Below are positions 1-10,243 of a stretch of 64,000 bases of DNA, one piece after another. Within the stretch, counting starts at the first letter, position 1, and each line of letters starts with the position of its first letter. The stretch is taken from contig NC_073308.1 of the NCBI RefSeq assembly GCF_027595985.1, positions 15,530,511 to 15,594,510 of the forward strand, read 5' to 3'. The DNA comes from Sorex araneus. Its lineage: Eukaryota; Chordata; Mammalia; Eulipotyphla; Soricidae. The notes under the pieces were generated by a model, which did no database searches, had not been told where the DNA came from, and saw only the letters and a program-made list of their open reading frames with translations. The translations under genes and the position numbers were made by a program.

Positions 1-73
1 TATGGTGCGGTAATGATGGAAAATGGGTATTAAGCATTTTATGATGTGTCACATGGCCGCTTTGTGGCCACGT

Positions 74-377
74 GGTCCAGAAAGTGGCCTGGAGTGTGGC
101 GGTGGCTGGGTAGTGGAGGTAGTGGAGGTCGGCCTATGAGGTATTTATCTGGCGTGGTAGGGTGGGTCGTCTGGGTAAAGCAGAACCTTGTGACCTTTGA
201 CTCCATGCTCAACGGGACCCAGAAACAGAGACCTCCTTCCTGCTTCCCCCAATCTCCGGTCCCACAGGGATCACACCCAGATGACTCACTCTACCTGCCC
301 CAGATAAATACATCATTGGCCAACCTCGACTACCTTCACTACCCAGCCACTGCCACACTCCAGACCACTTTTCAGAC
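74..377. repeat. Long imperfect inverted repeat, about 100-bp arms
   Basis: The stretch from about 74 to 175 is the approximate reverse complement of about 276-377. For example, the arm containing ggagtgtggcggtggctggg pairs with cccagccactgccacactcc. Similarity continues inward through a shared tatttatctgg/ccagataaata segment. A loop of roughly 100 bp separates the arms. Both arms are rich in GTGG and lack any gene signature. The arms could form a cruciform, or they could be alternating-orientation units of a satellite cut by the window edge. I do not recognise the family. Confidence 0.75.
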
Positions 378-521
378 ACTCGGGCCAAGCCTCATGCATG
401 AGTGAAGCCCCACAGAACCAGGTAAAACAGAACTTGTGACCTTGGATTTTAGGCTCAACGGGACCCAGAAACAGAGATCCTCTGCCTGCTTACCCTAATC
501 TCTGTTGCCCCAGGGATCACA
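172..521 (+). repeat. Duplicated ~105-bp unit (172-281 and 421-521)
   Basis: The loop of the inverted repeat (about 172-281) recurs in direct orientation at about 421-521. Both copies contain the block ctcaacgggacccagaaaca, followed by a C-rich segment ending in cagggatcaca. The copies differ by scattered substitutions, so the duplication is not recent. One copy lies between the inverted arms and the other just outside the right arm. That pattern suggests a higher-order unit that begins before the window. Confidence 0.75.
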
Positions 522-1480
522 AGACTATTAATTATATTTTATAATTAATAATACATTTAAATGTATGTTTTGCCCCTATCGAATTGGAAATAACCACCGA
601 CTCTCACTCCACTGAGCCACTTCCCACACCTTATTTGTTTTCAAGTTTGCTGTGAACTGATCTTGTATTTTGCTAAGGCAAGAGTCAAGCTTACTAGGCC
701 TTTCATTCTTAAACTAGCTCTGGGACATTTATTAACATGAATTTCTTCAAGGCTCAATTCCGTTTCTCAGTTCCGAAAAAAATCTTAAACTTTTTATAGG
801 GAGAAGAAAAATAATCCCCACACCCAGCAACCAATACTAAAAGGAGAGACCATTGGTGGAAAACATGCAGCATTGAAGCTGCTTGGCTTGTGTGCTAATT
901 AAATGCGTGGTTCTGATGATACACATCAAATGTCTTACGGTATACCATCAACATGCTCATACATGTTCAGCAAAATTTTCTACTTCTGTCAAAAATCAAG
1001 CAAAGAAGCAAACAAACATACAACAAAACCCCACCCATGACATTTATCTGGGAGTTTGAATTTGTTTTTGTTCACTAATTTACCCTGAAATGTACAGAAC
1101 TTGTAGAGATAGAATGTCTCTGAAAGTAGACACAGCTTATTGACTGGAGACCTGGACCCCAACTAAGACTTCTTTGTTCTTGAGCACTAATCATTCAATT
1201 CGGCCATGAAAATCAATTCATAGTAATTTTCTTAATAAGCCAGTGGCTATTTGGGATTCATGAAGAAATATGACTTAAGACTCAACAAAGCCAATGACCT
1301 GGTATCAATATCAGTGCATAAAGAAGTATGTAAACAATTAGCATTGTTAATTGTTTTTATAAATCAATTTTATAAATTGATTTATAGTGATGGACAATTG
1401 AAGCTTATGTCATTCCTTAATAAATTAAAAAAGTTATGTTTAGAATGAACATAGAATCTAAATAAATATGTTTCTTTTTA
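522..1480. other. AT-rich unassigned DNA
   Basis: This stretch is AT-rich with only short open frames. I see no recognisable coding similarity, RNA gene or confidently assignable repeat. Confidence 0.5.
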
Positions 1481-2395
1481 AATTTTATTTTTATAAAGTT
1501 GTTCACAATAATTTGTTACATTCAATATTCCAACACCAATCCCACCACCATTACACCTTCCCACCACCAATATTTTGAATTTTTCCAACCACCAACCAAG
1601 GCTGTCCCAAAAGCAGGCCCTAAGTAATTTATTTTGTATTGCTTGTTATGAATAATCTGCTAAAAATGATCAAAAAAATTTCCTTGGAAGAAAGTAAAGA
1701 TGATTGTATCTTAGCCTGGTATTAAGCCCTTGTATAAGAGAATTACTAACATGCTGTTACAGGTTGAACATGTTTTGTTTTTTTATAATAGAGATATTTT
1801 TTAAATTGAGATCAGTTGCCTTCTACTTTATATCCAATGTGGTGTGCCTCTTCTGGTATACCAGAGGTATAGAGTATGAGATGTTAGAAGTTCTAAAATT
1901 TTCACTAGGGTGATACAGCTGGAGTTGATTTTTCAACTGAATAGACTTTGGAGTCCAGAGGCATTTCCACAGCTTGTTGATCTCTTCTGAGATTTATTTG
2001 TGAGTCTCTGGATTATGGCTGTTAATGAGCCTATATGGTGCAGGAGGCAGTTTATGGGCATGACTACCAAGGTCCTGGGAAGAACAGGGAGATATGGGGA
2101 GGTCACCCATTCAACTCCATAAGAGCCTGGAAATTTCGGTTACAAAACCAGCGTATCTGAGTTTTTCGGCATATTCACTCATGGGTGAGGCTCATCTGAG
2201 CCTGTGGAGATCTGCCATGAGCGTGGCAGTGATTGAATTGTGGAGGATTTCAGCTGCCAGAGCTCTGTGGGGTCAGTGAGTCCCACACCTGCCCCTGACT
2301 GGGCTGTCAAGGATTCAACCTGGCGTGGGGTCTGGAGGCATTTCTGCAGCTTGATCTCTTCTGAGTCTTATTTGTGAGTTTCTGTATTATATTTC
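1481..2395 (-). mobile_element. Old composite retroelement copy (L1-like tail plus repeated modules)
   Basis: Read on the minus strand, this is a diverged relative of the element at 47724-48406. From the left it has the T-rich 3' end, then the segment ccaacaccaatcccaccacc, then the family landmark attttgtattgcttgttat. After that come two module copies with 'gtctctggattatggc' and 'gtctggaggcatttctgcag'. The same landmarks in the same order occur in the younger copies at 37, 47 and 48 kb. I found no clear TSD, so the ends are approximate. The divergence indicates an old insertion. Confidence 0.55.
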
Positions 2396-2444
2396 TTATA
2401 TTACATGCATTGTATGTGCACTATAAACACATCTACTATACATT

Positions 2445-2662
2445 CGGGGGGCCTCCTAAGAAGTGCTCAGGGGGCCCAGGAGCTATCATCATCTGGGTCT
2501 GCAGATCAGAGTTTGGATCAAGATGTGGTGCTGCTCTGCCATGCGACATTTGGGGTGCCTCCAGGGTCACACCCATGGATGCTCAGGAGGCCATGTGGGA
2601 CGAAGGGATCAAACCCAGGTCTGATACATGCACTCTAATCCTTGTACAACCTCTCAGACCCT
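2445..2662 (-). mobile_element. Old tRNA-headed SINE (antisense)
   Basis: The segment contains the antisense SINE series 'ggtcacacccatggatgctcag', 'gggatcaaacccaggtctg' (reversed B box) and a terminal 'ctctcagaccc'. It is strongly diverged from the young copies at 16.6 and 17.6 kb. The left part, 2445-2545, matches less well. Confidence 0.5.
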
Positions 2663-4380
2663 TGTATTTATAACAATAATTATAACAATGGGAAAATTGT
2701 GTAAAACAGCAAGATTAAAGCTTTCTTTTCATAGAAAAACAAATTAATCATGTAGTTTTCAGAAGGTTTAAAAATCAATAAAGTGGGGAAGATTCCAAAA
2801 CAGAGTGAAAATTTTCTGTGATGTTAAATCCATTTGTTCCTCAGGATTATATTTTAGGCATTTTATCAAACCCAATCTGTCTCAGAATTAAATAGGAAAT
2901 GATCCCACTTCTTTGGGAAATTAAACTGACTTTTCTGTGTCTAAACACATTTTTTTTTCTGTAAGTCTGTGAATCCTCATTCTCCTGTGAATTTTTCTTA
3001 TAAGAGCATAACATGCTATTGATCAATGAAATAAAAATGAAATAAAATACATAAAAATTTTAACAGATAAAAGTACTGATATCATAATGCCATGGCCTTA
3101 CAATAAAACAAAACCAAAATGCAGGAAAAGGTATGGGAGAATGAAAATAATTGCTGTGTAGCACATTCTCTGCACAAAAGATTTCAAAGAAAGCCATGTA
3201 AACCCTGAGTTGCTCTCACGTGTAAGAAAATGAAATTATTTTTCTGCACCATGAAACAATTCTTCTTTATAATAAGTACATTCTCTTTCCTGAAGTTAAT
3301 GTCTTTAAAAACAAAACCACTTAAGACAAGCTTGTTTGAAGTCTCATGTACTGTAGTTTCTAAACATCAGTCTCCAAAGGCTAGTGTCCATTTGTTGTGC
3401 TTTTGTCCACTGTTTTGCCTGGTCCATGGTTAATCTCTCTCGTTTTCTCTCTCTCTGTCTCTCTCTGTCTCTGTATGTCTGTATGTCTGTCTCTATCACA
3501 CACACACAAACACACTGAAAGCATTAGAGGGCTCAACATAGAAGAGATAGTTTGATTTTTTTAAATAATAGGATAAAGTTAAGAAGACACAAACCATCAT
3601 GTTTTATATAGATTAAGATCCCAAGGGAAATTAAGTGGTTCTAAAACAAATCTTCATAGGAGTTATAGCAATAACTCTCTTTAGCATTTGGAAATAGTTT
3701 ATTAAATTAATTAATTTCCATAGACCAGTGGAACTATAATTCAAAGATTATGGTAAGTGAAATAAAGTATAAGTTACACTTCTGCTTAGTCATATCAGTG
3801 TTATTAAGAAAATAAATATTTGTCAAATAATTATGAAAAATATTAGAACTAAAATTTCAAAAAAACATGACTCTATTTACAAAATTAACTGCTTCCCCGG
3901 CTATATTTGTCTTAAGTAATATGTCATGAACCACTTCACAGGAGCAAGAAGGAAAGGCAGAAATTTTGGAAGCTGAAGAGTGGTTTATCAAAATAATTCA
4001 GATGGAGTTTAAGCATATGGAAAATTGTGAAAATAATAAATGTATAAATGTATTGGTCATTTAAAAATGTGAAATAAGAAGATGATAAAAGCTTATCCTT
4101 TCGTTGAGGCTCATAGTCCAGGTCAAGTGTTCAACTTCTGTCTTTATCGAAGTGAACACCATTAGATTCTCATTCCAATTACTAACAGAGAAAATGAATC
4201 TTACGAGAGAAGAGGAATGATTAAATGATATCTTGGTCCTTTAAAAAATACAGCATTTTCAAAAATGAAGAAGGAATTCATCAAGGTAAAAGTCACCATA
4301 GACATTTTCAGGAACACATTCATTATTTCTTCAAGCTCATGCAATCACTGGAGATTCTAGATTAATAAGAAAAGCTAAAT
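2663..4380. other. AT-rich unassigned DNA
   Basis: No coding or RNA gene was recognised. The stretch is AT-rich and contains a pyrimidine microsatellite, listed separately. Open frames are under 75 codons and resemble no known family. Confidence 0.5.
3430..3518. repeat. Imperfect (TC)n / (TGTC)n / (CA)n microsatellite
   Basis: The tract runs from TC dinucleotides through tgtctgta units into a short (CA) run. Such compound tracts are common microsatellites. Confidence 0.85.
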
Positions 4381-4591
4381 AAGTAAAAGTTGTCACTTGT
4401 CACTTGTCATCCCATTGATCTTTGAGTTGCTCAAGCGGGTACCAGTAACATCTCCATTCGTCCCTGTCGTGTGCTAGTGTAGCCCAATGGTATCTGCTTG
4501 CTCCAGGAACAGGAAGAGCCTCAGACCATTTGTTCAGGGTTTTGATGAAGAAGTCCGAACATCTCGTAGCTGGGCGGCCAAAGTAAAAGTT
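4381..4591 (-). mobile_element. SINE-2 fragment with TSD (antisense)
   Basis: The body at 4392-4580 matches the tail half of the longer shrew SINE at 18.85 kb, read in reverse. It has degenerate gtcact repeats, then 'cccattgat', 'gctcaagcggg' and 'accagtaacatctccatt'. The 11-bp sequence aagtaaaagtt flanks it at 4381-4391 and 4581-4591, consistent with a TSD. The right half is diverged, and the tRNA-like head is missing or unrecognisable. Confidence 0.6.
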
Positions 4592-4599
4592 AATAGAAA

Positions 4600-5502
4600 G
4601 AATACAAAAACAGTCAATCATACACCTTCAAACACAAAAGCACAAAAGACTCTCTCTCACCACCTGCATTCGGTGCTCTTGAGCCGCTGTGTGTGGACAG
4701 GATCGAGACGGCTGTAGGCAATGGGCAGGCTAAGAAAGAAAGAGGACCAGGCTGGTTGCTGATTAGTTACCATTTATTCAATCTCTCATCTCTCTCATCT
4801 CTCGCACTCTTCTTTCCTAGCTCCTCATTCCTCTATCCCCGCTCCCCGGATTCTGCCCTCTGGATTCAGACTCTCTGGATTCAGCCTCTCACGACTTCTC
4901 TTGCAGTCTGACCCCCCACTACTTCTCTTGGATTCTGCCTCCCCTGGATGCCTCTCTTGGATTCTGACTCGATCCCCTCCATATGGTTCTCCGCTCCTAT
5001 TTATATCTCTCCAGTGCCCTTACAACCCAACCTCCACCTGGTCTGGAAGCAAAAACAACATAAGGAAGCCCTTCCTGACGGCCCATGGGCAAAATACCAC
5101 TTAAGGTGTTTTTTTTCCCTTTAGTTGTTTTTGTATGAACATAGTAAGAGATACATTGAGGGCAGCTTTCTTGGGAACATCTTGCCACAGACTCAGACTA
5201 CAGTGCTCAGGCCAGATTAATCATTCCTAATCCTAGCAGGGTCTGAATCTAGTCATTACTTTTTGGATCATGACAACATCTGTCCATGACCAAGCTCTTA
5301 ATTTATAGTTAAGCATTAGGCACTTTGGCCAGGCCCATATAAATGCCAGGGTAGCACATAACTCACTGCTTGCCCTGGGTCCGTCCTGTCCCTTGTCGGG
5401 ACCCTGCTTTTGGGGGTGCTAGGAAGTAAGGGCAGCTGAGGCTTAGGTGGAGAGAACAGATGCCCAGGAGGAAAGTATCTTTAAAGTCAAATGACTCCCA
5501 CA
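4600..5502 (-). mobile_element. Probable solitary LTR of an endogenous retrovirus
   Basis: On the minus strand this reads like a complete LTR. It starts near 5502 with TGTGGGAG, and a TATA box (gatataaatag, minus) lies near 5000. The region after it has several imperfect repeats built around gaatccagagag. A poly(A) signal AATAAA (minus; + strand tttatt at 4773-4778) follows about 225 bp downstream. The remaining 100-150 bp would be U5. I see no primer-binding site, gag-pol-env sequence or second LTR, so this is a solo LTR or a fragment. The 3' boundary and the TSD were not resolved. The class assignment is inferred from architecture, not from a database match. Confidence 0.6.
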
Positions 5503-7734
5503 TAACAAAAGCATAGCATTTACTACTGTCTTCCTGTGCTCATGCAAAAGGACATTGTTCTGAATATATTATACAAAGAACTTTAAGGAGAAGAGAAAAA
5601 CAATATTTATAAGTCAACCGAGCATAAAGAAAGAAGTTACAAATAAGCACAGAGGAAAGGGAGCACTGTGATGGGAACAACCCAATAAACCTAAACTACC
5701 TGAGGCTATGTTATTCTACAGCGTAAAAGATGGAAATCACCACTAAAGGTTGTCTGTAAAAATGAGTGGGAATACAAGTATAGACCAGAAACACAGGATA
5801 TGTAATTGAAAGTGGCAGATACATGTAATTACTTTTTTTCTTGTGCATTTTAAAGATCTATAAGATTAAATCCCATAAGAGTTTGTCTGACTTAACGTCA
5901 GTTCTCTTAATTTCTAGGAAGTTGGGCATGGAGAGCTCAGGAGTGCACCAAGGAAATTGACAGGGCAGTGTACTTAGGATTTCTACCCAGGAGTGAGTGG
6001 GGAAGAGCACTGGGCAAGAGGAGGTGTCAACAGTGATACTGTTGTCCTGTGAGCTGCAATTGATGATGGAGAAGGCCCTGAAGGGGCGCGATCTCCAGTG
6101 GTTCCGAGTCAAGCCAGATAAGTGCTCTGGCTTTATCTCCATCTCTCCATGGCACAGACTTGGCTGTAAGCGGTCAGCGCCCACTCTGTAGCTTCCTGTG
6201 GAAAGGACACCTGGTCCGTGGGGAAGGGTCCTTTGGGGCATGCTGAGGTCCCCACAGGATTTCCAGCAATTTTTTTCCTTGGCAGCAGTCGTTTCCTGAT
6301 GTTATCTGCCCCCCTGAAAACAGTGTCACAGTGGGCAGCCAGATGTGCATGAAAACCACCACGCTCTCTCTGAGAATGAGCTTTGTGAAAGGTTACCTTG
6401 CTACAGTCTTAGGGAAGAATCTCCTGAGAGGCATGTCCCATGGCGGTCGAGTTGGTCTTTATTTTCTTCTTTACTAAGTAGCTGGCCCAGTGACCTCAAA
6501 GGTGGCCACACTTACCCAGCACCCCTCCCCCCCTTCCCCAAGGTCATGGCTTTATGCTCCAGGAAGAGGGCTCCTGAGACACTCGGCCGTAGGGAGTCTA
6601 GGGCCCCCAGGGACACCTGAGATCACTATTTTCCACTGCTGTGGCAATAGAAAGTTTTGTACTTGTTGGTGATGAGAAATGACTTCAAGACAAAGAAGTC
6701 AGAAGGAAAAGAAACAAAACATCTGTTTAATCCAGAAGCTGCCCCAGCATACACCTGTCTCGACACAAGAGAGAAGCCAGCAGAGGCTGTGGTCCCTGAC
6801 TGAGGCATTCTCTCTCCTGGCACCTCTGCCAGCCTTCTTTGAAGACTCTCCTATTGGCTTCAGCAGCCCCACCCTTTCCCGATTCCTGACAGCTCTGCCT
6901 TCCGGCAGCTCCTCTTTCTCTCTTCATGTTATGGTGCTGATGTCTTCACACTCATGGTCACCTCTTCGTTATATGACTGAGCAGTGTATTACATGGTTGA
7001 GTGACCCATTGTAGGGCTTCGAACCAATTGCTGTTCTTGGGAGGTTTGAATCTTTCTCCAGAGTTCCAGACCTGTCCATCCCAGGGGTTGCGGACAGCTT
7101 CTTTTTGGACTCTATTGACTCCTAACTCAACATCCTGAAGAATGCCCAATCTGGATTCTCCAGGACCTTCCCTCTGAGTGAAGTCTTTATGGTTTAATTA
7201 AGTCGCCCAAGAAAGAAAATGAAGTATACCAGGCTCTCTCTGTCTTGAAGCTAGCACCTGGTCCATTTCAAGTATTTTCAATTTTTCTCTTCATTATCTC
7301 TTCAAATAATCATCTTCTATTTTTTTATTTACAATGCAACTATTTCAGGCCTTTTCCATTCCCACTTATATTTATGCATCTATAACCAATGAGCAATGGG
7401 ATGACAGTGACAATAAAGTAAGAAAAATTACTTTTTTATTCACAGCAATTTTGCCTTCTGTTAATCATTTTTGACATGATAAAAAAGACCTAATACTTTA
7501 ATAGCTGTTGTGAAAGTTTCTTTGGAGGAAGAAATTAGATTGGGAGTGTTTCCTGCTTTCTTTTTATTTTTTTTTCCTGTATGTGCTTGCTGGAGGCAGC
7601 TGAACTGCCCCATAAAGCAGTGTGTAGGGGAATTAGGCTTAGCAAAGTGTACACAGTTTGGCCAAATACAGAAAATCACTTTTAATCTTCTGGAATCTCC
7701 CACAGAAGAATGTGAGGAAAACCAATGTATGATA
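5503..7734. other. Unassigned unique DNA
   Basis: No gene family, RNA gene or mobile element was recognised. Open frames overlap on both strands with no shared codon structure, typical of chance ORFs in moderately GC-rich DNA (about 5.9-7.0 kb). Confidence 0.5.
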
Positions 7735-7830
7735 GTCAGAGGGAGAAGGAGAGAGGGAGAGAAAAGAAAGAGGAAGAGAAGGGTGTGTGTGTGGGGTGGG
7801 GGGGAGAGTGGGAGAGAGAAGGGTTTCAAA
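7735..7830. repeat. Purine-rich low-complexity tract
   Basis: About 95 bp of almost uninterrupted A/G ending in a GT/GGGG stretch. It directly precedes the L1 insertion at 7890. Confidence 0.8.
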
Positions 7831-7876
7831 ACAGCTAGGCAAATGTTTAGATGACCAGTGCCCTAAGCCAGTTAAA

Positions 7877-8635
7877 AGCCCAGAGCATGACATCTGCACT
7901 TACATGTTCATCGCAGCACTGTTTACAATAGCCAGAATCTGGAAAAAACCCGAATGCCCTAGAACAGACGACTGGTTGAAGAAACTTTGGTACATCTATA
8001 CAATGGAATACTATGCAGCTGTTAGAAAAAATGAGGTCATGAACTTTGCATATAAGTAGATCAGCATTGAAAGTATCATGCTAAGTGAAATGAGTCAGAA
8101 TGAGAGAGACAGACATAGAAAGATTGCACTCATCTGTGGAATATAGAATAACAGAGTAGGAGACTAACACCCAAGAATAGTAGAAATAAGTACCAGGAGG
8201 TTGACTCCATGGCTTGGAAGCTGGCCCCACATTCTGGGGAGAAGGCAACTCAGATAGAGAAAGGAACACCAAGTAAAATGTGGTTGGAGGCCATGCGGGG
8301 GAAGGGCGATGCGTGCCGAAAGTAGACTAGAGACTGAACACAATGGCCACTTAACATCTTTATTGCAAACCACAACACCTAATTAGAGAGAGAGAAAGAA
8401 CAAAAGGGAATACCCTGCCACAGTGACAGGGTGGGGTGGGGGGGAGATAGAATTGGGGAGGGTTGGAGGGATGCTGGGTTTATTTGCGGTGGAGAATGGG
8501 CACTGGTGAAGGGATGGGTTCTCAAACTTTGTATGAGGGAAACATGAACACAAAAATGTATAAATCTGTAACTGTACCCTCACAGTGATTCACTTATTAA
8601 AAAATAAATAAAAAAAAAAAAGAGCCCAGAGCATG
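7877..8635 (+). mobile_element. 5'-truncated L1 with 13-bp TSD
   Basis: The insertion body is 7890-8622. It is flanked by perfect copies of agcccagagcatg at 7877-7889 and 8623-8635. The left part is the end of L1 ORF2. The rest is the 3' UTR with a G-rich segment (about 8431-8448), the landmark atgggcactggtgaaggg, and an A-rich tail (8599-8622) containing AATAAA. The clean structure and exact TSD show a standard target-primed insertion. The same 3' UTR recurs in most of the antisense L1 tails in this window. Confidence 0.9.
7890..8059 (+). pseudogene. L1 ORF2 C-terminal fragment
   Basis: The translation ends with the conserved C-terminal region of L1 ORF2p. It contains FIAALFTIARIW, TDDWLKKLWYIYTMEYYAA and a terminal FAYK before the stop at 8057-8059. 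The endonuclease and reverse transcriptase domains are absent because the insertion is 5'-truncated, so the fragment has no activity. An open frame continues upstream into the flank only by chance. Confidence 0.88.
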
Positions 8636-8639
8636 TCAG

Positions 8640-9935
8640 AACAAAGCCTCCTGTTAGTCTATGCTATTGAGATGCAAACCATGCTGATCTTCCCTAGGAT
8701 GCCTTTAACAGAACTTCTAAAACAGTCAACAATAGAAAACAAATTTAAGCTTCCACCCCAAATCTGAAGATGGTGTAAACAGAGCAGACTTGTTTGCATG
8801 TCAGAGATGGAAAGAGAGGTGGATTAGTACTTCCTGGTAGGACAGATATGGAGAGAGAACAGAGGTTCAGGGATTTGGGAAGGTGGGAAGTTCTGGAAAC
8901 CAGAACTCCCAGGGAAGTCCAGAATGGATGAAAGGACCATGGGGGGAGGAGGGGTGGGACAGGGTGGCGGGGAGGTCCTGCTCAGGGTAGTCCTTCATTC
9001 TACTGGGCAGGGTTAAGGCTGCTGAACACTGAGTTGCCCTTTGGTCACTGGCCACTGTGCTTTCTAAAGTACAGAGGAATATTTTCTAAAATTCTTAGTG
9101 ACTCCTTGGTGCATCTGGATAGAATCCAATTACGTGTCTGCAAACATGAGACCTGCAGTCTATACTATTATCTCAGATCTCTTCCTCCTCTGGTTCTAAA
9201 CTTTAGGCATGATCCAGTGTTGAGCAGGCACATGGCAGTATATCTCTCCTGGGCATTGATGCCCACTTTCTCTCTCTTCTATTTGACTCAGCTCTGATTT
9301 TGAAGCATTGGAAAATATTTTCCCCACGTGTTCTCTCTCTTGACACACATGTTTTTCTTTTTTCATCAATATGACACGTAAGCCATCTGCTCCTACCAAT
9401 TTATCAAGGGAGGAAGGGAATTTTTCTTTGCTTGTCAAAGGTGACAAAGTGCTTGAGTGGATGAATAACCGAACAGATATAGGTGACATGAGTTGGAGAA
9501 GCTACTCTTTCTATGTGGAAGTGTGAAATCCTTCTTCAGAGATGGGGGTAGGGCATGTAAGAGTCTTGGTAGGCATGCTAAGATGAAAATGACATAAAGG
9601 AACAATTTCAAGGCAATATAAAGGGCATGTAGAAGCCTTTGGCAGGTTCTGAAGGACGGCAAAAAAGACTTCCTGACTCAGTTTGCAGGAATGAGGGGAC
9701 CCATGGTTTTGAAGTCTACTGTGCTGGGTGAATGGGACAACTGGAAGCTATTTTGAGCATTATGCAGACAAGTCAGTAGAAATTACTGTTTATTCTGGCA
9801 AAACCACCCATGTTGATTAAGACATCAGCATTCTCTCTTTAACCTGGAATTACACTGAGCACACTGGAATCACCACTTATTCCAGATTGATTAGAAGCTT
9901 CAATGGGCATAGATGTCTTGATGAAGAAATGTCAA
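8640..9935. other. Unassigned DNA
   Basis: No gene or clear repeat was recognised between the L1 at 7.9-8.6 kb and the element at 9.95 kb. Confidence 0.5.
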
Positions 9936-10243
9936 CAACTGAGTTGATATCCTTTTTTAAAACATATATTCATTTTACTTACTTTTTTATCAAGGTATCA
10001 TCACTTAAGTCCTTTTCTAGCTGCAGAGCTATTCCACCTGCCCCTCTACCGTTTTCCTGTGTTTCCCGTCCCTGCCCTCAGTTCCCAGTTCTATAGATCA
10101 TGTCTCAGGGTTTGTTTCTGCTGGGGATTGTTTAATCTCATTCTTTGTTTCCTCACACTCTGCATATGAGCATGGTCATCTGGTGTTTATCTTTGACTGT
10201 TGGGTTTATTTCACCTAGCGTGACAGTCTTCAACTGAGTTGAT
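9936..10243 (-). mobile_element. Short L1-like 3' fragment with 13-bp TSD (antisense)
   Basis: The sequence 9949-10230 is flanked by caactgagttgat at 9936-9948 and 10231-10243. The left end is T-rich. The right end contains 'tttatttcacctagcgtgac', comparable to antisense L1 'tcatttcacttagcatga' elsewhere in the window. The middle differs from the common L1 tail, so this may be an older or different L1 subfamily. Confidence 0.65.

Noticed and set aside
7787-8059. 90-codon open frame as a small gene
   Set aside because: Its C-terminal 56 residues are the end of L1 ORF2 and the N-terminal part is flanking purine-rich DNA joined by chance.
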